Assembly (NCBI RefSeq): GCF_014192745.1
Contig: NZ_JACHYJ010000001.1
Coordinates: forward strand, 186,001 to 250,000
Direction: 5' to 3'
DNA from: Luteimonas sp. RC10
GTDB lineage: Bacteria; Pseudomonadota; Gammaproteobacteria; Xanthomonadales; Xanthomonadaceae
Length of the DNA: 64,000 bases
Below, piece after piece: positions 57,334 to 64,000 of the stretch (position 1 is the first letter of the stretch; each line of letters begins with the position of its first letter). A program made the position numbers and the translations under genes. Below the pieces are notes generated by a model. The model had not been told where the DNA came from. It worked only from the letters and a program-made list of their open reading frames with translations, and made no database searches.

Positions 57334-58620
57334 TCAGAACAGGCTCGCCTGGCGCGGTTGCGGGGCGAGTTCGCTGCGCAGGCGGGCGGGATCGTCGAGG
57401 CGCTGGCGGGGATGGTGGCCGGGCACGACGACGAACGGCATGACTTTCTTCAGCGGCACACGCAACCGCGCGAGATCGTCGAGGCGCAAGGCGCCGTGCG
57501 GGCGCGCGGCGATGATGCGCTCGACGTTGCGCGCACCCAGCCCCGGCACGCGCAGCAGCATCTCGCGCGGTGCGCGGTTGACGTCGACCGGGAAGCGCGT
57601 GGGATTGCGCAAGGCCCAGGCGAGCTTGGGATCGACGTCGAGGTCGAGCATGCCCGCCTCGGTGCCGTCTGCGACCGGTACGCCCTCGGCGGCGGGTTCG
57701 GGCGCGATCTCATCGACGTCGAAACCGTAGAAGCGCAGCAGCCAGTCGGCCTGGTAGAGCCGATGCTCGCGCAGCAACGGCGGTGCCTGCAGCGGCAGGG
57801 TCTTGGAGGCGTCGGGAATCGGGCTGAAGGCCGAGTAGTAGACGCGGCGCATGCGGTAGGTGCCGTACATGCGGCTGCTCGATTCGAGAATGCGGCGATC
57901 GTTGGCGCCGTCGGCACCGACGATCATCTGCGTGCTCTGGCCAGCCGGCGCGAATCGCGGCGCCTTGGCCCGGCGCACGCCCACCGCCTGTCGCTTGGCG
58001 CGGCGCGCGTCCTTGTCCTCGTCGATGCGCCACTTGAGCTCGCCCATCGCACCATGGATGCCGGCATGGGTCTTTTCCGGGGCCAGCGCCGACATGCCGG
58101 CCTCGGTCGGCAACTCGATGTTGATGCTGAGCCGGTCGGCATAACGGCCGGCCGCAGCGAGCAGTTCGGGCGCGGCATCGGGAATGGTCTTGAGGTGGAT
58201 GTAACCGCCGAAGCGATGGTCCTGCCGCAGGCTGCGTGCGACTTCGACCAGTTGCTCCATCGTGTAGTCGCCGTTGCGAATGATGCCGCTCGACAGGAAC
58301 AACCCCTCGATGTAGTTGCGCTTGTAGAAATCCAGCGTCAGATCCACGACCTCCTGGGTCGTGAAGCGCGCGCGGCGCACGTTGCTCGACACGCGGTTGA
58401 CGCAGTACGCGCAATCGAACACGCAGAAGTTCGTCAGCAGGATCTTGAGCAGCGACACGCAGCGGCCGTCGGGCGTGTACGAGTGGCAGATGCCCATGCC
58501 CTCGGTGCTGCCGATGCCGCCGGTCTTCGACGAATCACGCCGGTTCGCACCGCTCGACGCGCAGGAGGCGTCGTACTTGGCGGCGTCGGCGAGCACGGCG
58601 AGCTTGTCGGTCAGGTTCAC
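57334..58620 (-). CDS. Radical-SAM DNA repair/modification protein, partner of DUF4130-UdgX
   Basis: A 428-residue radical SAM enzyme of the 'putative DNA modification/repair' group (TIGR03916-like, related to spore photoproduct lyase in its metal site). The [4Fe-4S] motif is CVFDCAYC (Cys66, 70, 73), followed by FLSSGIIRNGDYTMEQL and a TIM-barrel. A C-terminal helix-hairpin-helix block reads LLRVPGLGARNVERIIAARP, typical for non-specific DNA binding. The DUF4130 protein is its known genomic partner; here the order is the same but the gap is 478 bp and full of repeats. The lesion handled is unknown. Confidence 0.9.
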   Translation of the reverse strand: MNLTDKLAVLADAAKYDASCASSGANRRDSSKTGGIGSTEGMGICHSYTPDGRCVSLLKILLTNFCVFDCAYCVNRVSSNVRRARFTTQEVVDLTLDFYKRNYIEGLFLSSGIIRNGDYTMEQLVEVARSLRQDHRFGGYIHLKTIPDAAPELLAAAGRYADRLSINIELPTEAGMSALAPEKTHAGIHGAMGELKWRIDEDKDARRAKRQAVGVRRAKAPRFAPAGQSTQMIVGADGANDRRILESSSRMYGTYRMRRVYYSAFSPIPDASKTLPLQAPPLLREHRLYQADWLLRFYGFDVDEIAPEPAAEGVPVADGTEAGMLDLDVDPKLAWALRNPTRFPVDVNRAPREMLLRVPGLGARNVERIIAARPHGALRLDDLARLRVPLKKVMPFVVVPGHHPRQRLDDPARLRSELAPQPRQASLF

Positions 58621-58871
58621 CTGGGCACCGTGACAGGTCCATGTCTCAATCTGTGAGACGGCATCGTCACCGCGCTGAACACTGGCGGCGAAGGCCTGTT
58701 GGGCGCCGAGCCGTCAACCTTGCCGCGCTGCCGGGGCCTGATACACGCGCATTCACATCGCGTGGCCGTGCTGGCCGCTAGCGTGCAGCGCGGGTCTGTC
58801 GATCGACACGATCCGCGGCGTGTGCATCCAGGGGCGGCATCATCGAGCATCGGAACCGACAACCACGGCGC

Positions 58872-59648
58872 ATGTGCGCCCGCATCGCCGCGCTGGCCGG
58901 TCTCGCGCTGACTGGCTTCGGGCTGGCCGCCTGCGCCGGTCCGCAATCGGCACTCGACCCCGCCGGCCCGGCTGCGGCGCAGATCGCCTTCGGCTGGTGG
59001 CTGATGGCCGGCGCATTCACTCTGGTCTGGGCGCTCGTGCTCGCGCTGCTGTGGCGTGCGCTGCGCCGCCGCGAAGCTGGTCAGGCGCTGCGGCGGCCCG
59101 AACGCCTGGTGGTCTGGGGCGGTCTGGTGCTGCCGACGCTCGTGCTGACGGCGCTGCTGGTCTACGGCAGCCTGACCAGCGCGCGCGTGACCGGGGTCGG
59201 CGTCGAGCCGGACATGGTGGTCGAAGTGACCGCCCGGCAATGGCAATGGCATTTCCGCTATCGCGACCGCGATGACGCGGTGCTGGGCGAGAGTGTCGAC
59301 GCGCTGGCGATGCCGCTCGGCCGGATGGTCGAGTTCCGCATCACCAGCGAGGATGTGATCCACAGCTTCTGGATTCCAAGACTCGGCGGCAAGATCGATG
59401 CGATCCCCGGCCGCGTCAACGTCTTGCGCCTGCGCGCCGATGCCGCGGTGGCGATGCGCGGCCAGTGCGCGGAGTTCTGCGGCCTGGAACACGCGCGCAT
59501 GCTGTTCCCGGTGCGCGTGATGGACGTCGACGCCCTGCCCGGCTGGCTGGCCGAACAGCCCGCGCCGCGAGCCGACGAGCCGCCATCGGCGCAGGCGCCG
59601 GCCGGCCGCGCACCGCCGCGCCATCGCGCCTCGGAGAACGTGCTGTGA
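58872..59648 (+). CDS. Cytochrome c oxidase subunit II, lipoprotein type
   Basis: A 258-residue subunit with lipobox LAAC (Cys21), two membrane helices (FGWWLMAGAFTLVWALVLALLW and VVWGGLVLPTLVLTALLVY) and a periplasmic cupredoxin domain. The CuA site is intact: HSFWIPRLGGK supplies the first His, and CAEFCGLEHARM the two Cys, Glu, His and Met. It accepts electrons from cytochrome c, as no heme-c domain is fused. The GTGA overlap with the next gene shows it is co-translated with subunit I. No clear promoter was found in the 251-bp upstream gap. Confidence 0.94.
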   Translation: MCARIAALAGLALTGFGLAACAGPQSALDPAGPAAAQIAFGWWLMAGAFTLVWALVLALLWRALRRREAGQALRRPERLVVWGGLVLPTLVLTALLVYGSLTSARVTGVGVEPDMVVEVTARQWQWHFRYRDRDDAVLGESVDALAMPLGRMVEFRITSEDVIHSFWIPRLGGKIDAIPGRVNVLRLRADAAVAMRGQCAEFCGLEHARMLFPVRVMDVDALPGWLAEQPAPRADEPPSAQAPAGRAPPRHRASENVL

Positions 59649-62188
59649 GCGGTGGCCTGGGACCCGATCCGGTACTGCCTTCACCGGGCGACCGCCTGCG
59701 CCACGCCGAGCGCCTGGCGCTGCTCGAGCGCGTGTGGTCGAACCGGCGCGGGCTGGTCGGCCAACTGACCGCGGTCAACCATTCGACGATCGCGATGCGC
59801 TTCATCGTCACCGGCTTTGCGTTCCTGCTGATCGGCGGGATGCTGTCGATGTTCATCCGGCTGCAACTGGCCTGGCCCGGCCTGCAGGTGCTCGACCCCG
59901 AGCGCTACGCGCAGTTCGTGACCATGCACGGCACGACGATGATGTTCCTGTTCGCGGTGCCGATCATGGAAGGCTTCGCGATGTACCTGATCCCGAAGAT
60001 GCTCGGGTCGCGCGACCTGCCGTTCCCGCGCCTCTCGGCATTCGGCTGGTGGTGCTATCTGTTCGGCGGGCTGTTCCTGTATTCGAGCTTCCTGTTCGGC
60101 AGCGTGCCCGATGGCGGCTGGTTCATGTACACGCCGCTGACCGATGCGACCTACTCGCCGGGCAAGGGCGCGGATTTCTGGCTGATCGGCGTGACGTTCG
60201 CCGAGATCGCGGCGGTCACCGCAGCGGTGGAGCTGATCGTGGCGATCCTGATCACGCGCGCACCGGGCATGGACCTGACCCGCATGCCGGTGTTCGCCTG
60301 GGCGGTGCTGGTGACCGCCTTCATGATCGCGTTCGGCTTCCCGCCGCTGATCCTGGCCAGCCTGCTGCTCGAGATCCAGCGCGCGTTCGACTTTGCGTTC
60401 TTCGAGGTCGCGCGCGGCGGTGACCCATTGCTGTGGCAGCACCTGTTCTGGCTGTTCGGCCATCCCGAGGTCTACATCATCTTCCTGCCAGCCGCCGGCG
60501 TGGTGTCGATGGTGGTGCCGACCTTCGCCCGCCGCCCGATCGTGGGCTACACCTGGATCGTGCTGGCGCTGGTGGCGACAGGCTTTCTGAGTTTCGGGCT
60601 GTGGGTGCACCACATGTTCGCGGTCGGCATCCCGTTGCTGGCGCTGGCGTTCTTCAGCGCGGCGAGCATGATGGTGGCCATCCCGACCGGCATCCAGGTC
60701 TTTGCGTGGATCGCCACGCTGTGGTCGGGCAAGCCGTGGCTGCGGGTGCCGATGCTGCACATCGTCGGCTTCTTCGTGGTGTTCGTCTGCGGCGGGCTGA
60801 CCGGGGTGATGCTGGCCTTCGTGCCGTTCGACTGGCAGGCGCACGATACCCACTTCGTCGTCGCGCACCTGCACTACGTGCTGATCGGCGGGCTGATGTT
60901 CCCGATGTTCGCCGGGCTCTACTACTGGCTGCCGCTCGCGAGCGGGCGCATGCCGTCCGAATCGCTGAGCCGCAGCGGCTTCTGGCTGGTGTTCATCGGC
61001 ATGAACCTGACGTTCCTGCCGATGCACCTGACCGGCCTGGTCGGGCTGCCGCGGCGCGTCGACAGCTATGCGATGGAGCTGGGCGTGCACTGGCTGAATC
61101 TGGTGTCGACCGCGGCCGGCTTCGTGCTGGCGGTCGGGGTCATCGCGATCCTGATCGATGTGGCGCTGTGCTTCGTGCTCGGTCGCCGCGCCGAGGCCAA
61201 TCCCTGGCAGGCCGGCACGCTGGAATGGGCGCTGCCGCGACCGGTGCCGGCGTACAACGTCGCCTCGGTGCCCGAGGTCGGCGACCGCTACCCGCTGTGG
61301 CACCGTCCGCAGATCGCCGATGAGGTGACGCGCACCGACGGCCTGCTCGGCGAGGCGCACGACGGCCGCCGCGAGATTCTCGGCACGGGCATTCAATCGG
61401 CGCGCCCCGAGCAGGTGATCCGGGTCTCGACCTCGACCTGGTGGCCGCTGCTGGCGGCGCTGTCGATCGGCGTGTTGCTGACCGGCTTCATCACCTCGCA
61501 GTACTGGCTGTCGGTGCTGATGCTGGTGCCGCTGATCGGCCTGTTTCTGGTCTGGGCCTGGACCACCGGTGACCGCCACGCGCCGGCGTCGATCGAGGTC
61601 GCACCCGGCCTGACCCTGCCGACGCAGGCGGCGGCACGCAATGCGCCGGGCTGGTGGGCGCTGGTGGCGACATTGCTGATCGATGGCTCGCTGTTCGCGT
61701 CGCTGGTGTTCGCGTACTTCTACCTGTGGCTCAACGCGCCGGCGTGGCCGGCCGGGGGCGCACACCTGGCGGCCTGGGCGCCGACGCTCGCCGCGCTCGC
61801 GGCGCTGACGGTGCCGCTGCTGTCGGCATGGGCCGCGCCGCGCGCGCTGCGCGCCGGGCGGCGCGGGGCCGCGGTCGCCTGGCATGGGGTCGCCCTTGTC
61901 GCCGGCGCGGCCTTCCTCGCGCTGCACCTGCCGACGATCTGGCAGTCGACCGGCGCGCCGCAGGTCCACGCCTACGCCTCGGTGGTGTGGACGCTGACCG
62001 GCTTCCATGCGGTGCACATCGTTGTGGCGATGCTGATCGGTGGCTTCGTCGCGCTGCGCATCCACCGCGGCCATGTGGACGCGGTGCGCAGCCTGGAGTC
62101 GCGCGTGGCCGCCGGCTTCTGGCGCTATGCGGTGGGCCAGGGCGTGGTCGCCTGGGGGGTGCTGCACCTGTTCCCGAGGTGGCTATGA
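59645..62188 (+). CDS. Cytochrome c oxidase subunit I-III fusion with altered proton paths
   Basis: An 847-residue fused heme-copper oxidase. Subunit I (about 1-570) has the low-spin heme His in TMHGTTMMF, the crosslinked HPEVY (His273, Glu275, Tyr277), His322-His323 for CuB and HLHYV for heme a3. Subunit III (about 590-847) has WWALVATLLIDGSLF and the closing helices. The K-pathway Lys of PTGIKxF is Gln351 here, and the D-pathway Asn seven residues after Asp124 is Ser131, while Asp124 and Glu275 remain. Start is GTG 59645, overlapping the subunit II stop. It should reduce O2 to water; pumping efficiency may differ from canonical aa3. Confidence 0.93.
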   Translation: MSGGLGPDPVLPSPGDRLRHAERLALLERVWSNRRGLVGQLTAVNHSTIAMRFIVTGFAFLLIGGMLSMFIRLQLAWPGLQVLDPERYAQFVTMHGTTMMFLFAVPIMEGFAMYLIPKMLGSRDLPFPRLSAFGWWCYLFGGLFLYSSFLFGSVPDGGWFMYTPLTDATYSPGKGADFWLIGVTFAEIAAVTAAVELIVAILITRAPGMDLTRMPVFAWAVLVTAFMIAFGFPPLILASLLLEIQRAFDFAFFEVARGGDPLLWQHLFWLFGHPEVYIIFLPAAGVVSMVVPTFARRPIVGYTWIVLALVATGFLSFGLWVHHMFAVGIPLLALAFFSAASMMVAIPTGIQVFAWIATLWSGKPWLRVPMLHIVGFFVVFVCGGLTGVMLAFVPFDWQAHDTHFVVAHLHYVLIGGLMFPMFAGLYYWLPLASGRMPSESLSRSGFWLVFIGMNLTFLPMHLTGLVGLPRRVDSYAMELGVHWLNLVSTAAGFVLAVGVIAILIDVALCFVLGRRAEANPWQAGTLEWALPRPVPAYNVASVPEVGDRYPLWHRPQIADEVTRTDGLLGEAHDGRREILGTGIQSARPEQVIRVSTSTWWPLLAALSIGVLLTGFITSQYWLSVLMLVPLIGLFLVWAWTTGDRHAPASIEVAPGLTLPTQAAARNAPGWWALVATLLIDGSLFASLVFAYFYLWLNAPAWPAGGAHLAAWAPTLAALAALTVPLLSAWAAPRALRAGRRGAAVAWHGVALVAGAAFLALHLPTIWQSTGAPQVHAYASVVWTLTGFHAVHIVVAMLIGGFVALRIHRGHVDAVRSLESRVAAGFWRYAVGQGVVAWGVLHLFPRWL

Positions 62189-62550
62189 GCCGGCCCGAGG
62201 GACGTCTGGGCCTGACCCGCATGGCCGCGCCGCTCGCGGTCTGGGCGCTGCATTTCGTCGTCGTCTACAGCTTGCAGGGGCTGGCCTGCGCGCGCGGGCT
62301 GGGCCGCACGCCGGTCGCGGGGCTCGAGGCCATGAGCTGGGCGCTGTGGGGCGTGACACTGCTCGCGCTGCTGGGCATCGCGTGGTCGGGCCGCGCGGCC
62401 TGGCGCGCACGTCAGGCCGCCGCACCGACCCGTCCACCGGGTGACCGCCGCCAGTTCCTGCCCCTGCTGACCGTGCTCGTCGCGCTGGTTGCGGCCATCG
62501 GGGTCGTGTTCACCGCGCTGCCGATCGCGCTGCTGCCCACCTGCGCCTGA
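62185..62550 (+). CDS. Small membrane protein of the oxidase operon
   Basis: A 121-residue protein with three hydrophobic helices (MAAPLAVWALHFVVVYSLQGLACA, SWALWGVTLLALLGIAWSG and LLTVLVALVAAIGVVFTALPIALLP). Its ATG overlaps the subunit I-III stop (ATGA). It may be a small accessory subunit or assembly factor; the length and place fit such a role but the sequence shows no known subunit IV signature. Confidence 0.72.
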   Translation: MSRPEGRLGLTRMAAPLAVWALHFVVVYSLQGLACARGLGRTPVAGLEAMSWALWGVTLLALLGIAWSGRAAWRARQAAAPTRPPGDRRQFLPLLTVLVALVAAIGVVFTALPIALLPTCA

Positions 62551-62569
62551 CGCGCCCAACGAGACCCTG

Positions 62570-63109
62570 ATGCGCAAGGACCTGAAACAACCCGTCCCCA
62601 AGACCCAGAGCCACACCGTCGAGAGCGTGGTGGCGATCGCCAAGCACCCGATCCATCCAATGCTGGTGACGTTCCCGATCGCGTTCCTGTCGATGGTCGT
62701 CGTCGCCGACGGTCTGTACCTGTGGCTGCGCGTGCCGTTCTGGGCGGAGTTGGCGTTCTGGCTCAATGTCGGCGGGCTGGGCTTTGGCGTGTTGGCCGGG
62801 ATCGTCGGCACGATGGACATGATGTCGATCCGCGTGGTGCGGCGGCACGTCTCGGCCTGGAACCACTTCATCGTCGCGGTCATGGTGCTGGCGATGGCCG
62901 CGCTCGGCGTGTGGTTGCGCCTGCCCGACCCCGTGGCCGCGGTCTGGCCCTGGGGCCTGTTGTCATCGGCGGTGATGGCGCTGCTGGTGGCGGTCGCCGG
63001 TTGGCTCGGTGGCACGCTGAGCTTTCGCCACGGCGTCGGGGTCTACGGCGACGAGGAGGCGGACACGCCGAAAGGCCGCGACCTGGAGAAGACCCCGCCA
63101 GCGGAGTGA
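62570..63109 (+). CDS. DUF2231 membrane protein
   Basis: A 179-residue protein with four helices and the DUF2231 start AKHPIHPMLVTFPIAFLSMVVVAD, where HPIHP is a family mark, and RRHVSAWNHFIVAVMVLA. The C terminus is charged and hydrophilic (YGDEEADTPKGRD). Its function is unknown; similar genes are often near oxidases and may bind heme through the conserved His residues. It starts 20 bp after the small membrane protein and probably closes the oxidase operon. Confidence 0.85.
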   Translation: MRKDLKQPVPKTQSHTVESVVAIAKHPIHPMLVTFPIAFLSMVVVADGLYLWLRVPFWAELAFWLNVGGLGFGVLAGIVGTMDMMSIRVVRRHVSAWNHFIVAVMVLAMAALGVWLRLPDPVAAVWPWGLLSSAVMALLVAVAGWLGGTLSFRHGVGVYGDEEADTPKGRDLEKTPPAE

Positions 63110-63240
63110 CCACGTCGGGCGATGCCGGCCCATGTGGCCTGGCATGCGGCACGCACGACCGATGCCCGGTCACGCGAAGGCTGAATGCGGCTGAGCAACC
63201 CCGCCGGGCGCCGTGCCCTGCGCCGGCCCGGGGCCTGCGA

Positions 63241-63246
63241 TATTCT
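63241..63246 (+). promoter_or_regulatory. -10 box of the 7TM sensor gene
   Basis: TATTCT 33 nt before the ATG at 63279, in GCGATATTCTGCACG. No -35 box is clear. A GGGGAGAG stretch follows at 63257-63264. Confidence 0.45.
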
Positions 63247-63278
63247 GCACGCTCTCGGGGAGAGCACGCGGCACAGGC

Positions 63279-64000
63279 ATGGGGATGGTGGCTCGTTGGG
63301 CGGCGGCGGCCTTGCTATGGGCGTGCGCGACCGCGACGTATGCGCAGGCCTGGACACTGCAGCGCCTGGACGATGCAACGGCGAGCGCCGATGCGCCGCC
63401 GGCGGACACGGCCGGCCCGCTGCGGCCCAGCCGACCGGACATGTTGTTCGAGCGCGAACGCGGCGGCGTGTGGTGGAAGCTCACCAGCCGGATGGATTTT
63501 CCGGCCGACGAGGCACCCAAGCTGCTGCTGTACACGCCCTTCCTCAACCAGATCGAGGCGTGGCCGCCAGGTGCGGACACGCCCTCGCGGCACGGGGTCT
63601 ACGGCGCGCATGCCGACGACCGCTATTCGCCGCGCGCGCTGGTCATCGACCTGCCCGATGGCCTGCGCGCCGGCCAGACGGTGTGGCTGCGGGTCATCGC
63701 CAACGGGTCGATCCCGATGCACGTCGACATCGCGCCCCTGGCGCAGGTGCAGCGCGAGGACCTGCACTACGCCTACCGGCGCGCCTTCAGCCTGGGCGCG
63801 ACGACGGTGCTGCTGTTGCTGGCCGCCGCGTTCTGGTTGCGCCTGCGCGAGCGCGCGCACCTGTACTTCGCCGCGAATCTGACCTGCGTGTTGACCTACC
63901 TGCTGGTGCTGGGCGGCGAGGCTCGCGACATCCCGCTGCTGGAGGCGGCATTCGGCGAATCGCTGCAGCCGCAGCGCGTGCTGGCCTCGCTCGGTGGCCT
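63279..64000 (+). CDS. 7TM-DISM sensor protein, N-terminal part (truncated by window)
   Basis: The first 240 residues of a longer protein that runs off the window. A signal peptide (MGMVARWAAAALLWACATATYAQA) is followed by a periplasmic DISMED2-like beta domain with GGVWWKLTSRMDFPADEAPK and LRVIANGSIPMHVDI. The first helices of the 7TM-DISM domain (FSLGATTVLLLLAAAFWLRL and YFAANLTCVLTYLLVLGG) follow. Such receptors usually end in a GGDEF or histidine-kinase domain; that part is not visible here. The first Met is at 63279, with a second ATG two codons later. Confidence 0.82.
   Translation, partial: MGMVARWAAAALLWACATATYAQAWTLQRLDDATASADAPPADTAGPLRPSRPDMLFERERGGVWWKLTSRMDFPADEAPKLLLYTPFLNQIEAWPPGADTPSRHGVYGAHADDRYSPRALVIDLPDGLRAGQTVWLRVIANGSIPMHVDIAPLAQVQREDLHYAYRRAFSLGATTVLLLLAAAFWLRLRERAHLYFAANLTCVLTYLLVLGGEARDIPLLEAAFGESLQPQRVLASLGG

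Noticed and set aside
59681-62167. 828-codon open frame antisense to the oxidase fusion
   Set aside because: Rich in Arg, His and Gln with no domain; a shadow of a membrane-protein gene in GC-rich DNA.

Overview
The window is GC-rich, gene-dense DNA from a gammaproteobacterium of the Xanthomonadaceae (Lysobacter/Luteimonas/Xanthomonas type). The evidence is a TonB-Xanth-Caul type receptor, a xanthomonadin-like aryl-polyene pigment cluster with its XanB2-type chorismatase, DUF885 and S9 peptidases, and REP-like intergenic hairpins. The exact genus cannot be read from the sequence.

Region 1 (1-15216) is a carbohydrate-utilisation locus: the tail of a PfkB sugar kinase, an AGE-family isomerase, two TonB-dependent receptors, a thioredoxin-reductase-like flavoprotein, a cupin/JmjC-like protein, an MFS sugar porter, a LacI-type repressor and a GH3 exo-beta-glucosidase lipoprotein. 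Three copies of TGACA(A/G)CGCTGTCA lie upstream of the two receptors and the GH3 gene. At both receptors the site contains a TTGACA -35 box, so the LacI protein probably controls the locus.

Region 2 (15217-19852) holds a GST, a small lipoprotein and then an AT-richer island (about 16680-19790). The island carries a broken Rhs core, a C-terminal tip separated from the core by a G8 tract and an in-frame stop, and several small membrane proteins, some with overlapping starts. It looks like a decayed polymorphic-toxin/immunity cassette.

Region 3 (19853-25280) has an S9 dipeptidyl peptidase, a Coa1-like protein, a DUF885 protein and an ElyC/YdcF-like protein. Region 4 (25407-41021) is the aryl-polyene/xanthomonadin cluster in three blocks: + (ketosynthase, chain-length factor, GT2, flavoenzyme), - (ACP, COG4648 membrane protein, two acyltransferases, two dehydratases, LolA-like protein, MMPL exporter, ketoreductase, two small envelope proteins) and + (second flavoenzyme, XanB2). 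No AMP-ligase, second ACP or phosphopantetheinyl transferase is in the window.

Region 5 (41107-56855) contains hemB, a subtilisin-like protease, aroE (which supplies the chorismate pathway used by XanB2), an NhaP-type antiporter, oligopeptidase A, an EF-hand protein, a PepSY protein, a MocR regulator divergent from a thioesterase, and a DUF4130-UdgX fusion. Region 6 (57334-64000) has the radical-SAM partner of that fusion, a cytochrome c oxidase operon with a fused subunit I-III, a DUF2231 membrane protein and the start of a 7TM sensor protein. Three repeat clusters (15228-15400, 42170-42601, 56897-57240) share a 30-bp element. No tRNA, rRNA, CRISPR array or intact insertion sequence was seen.
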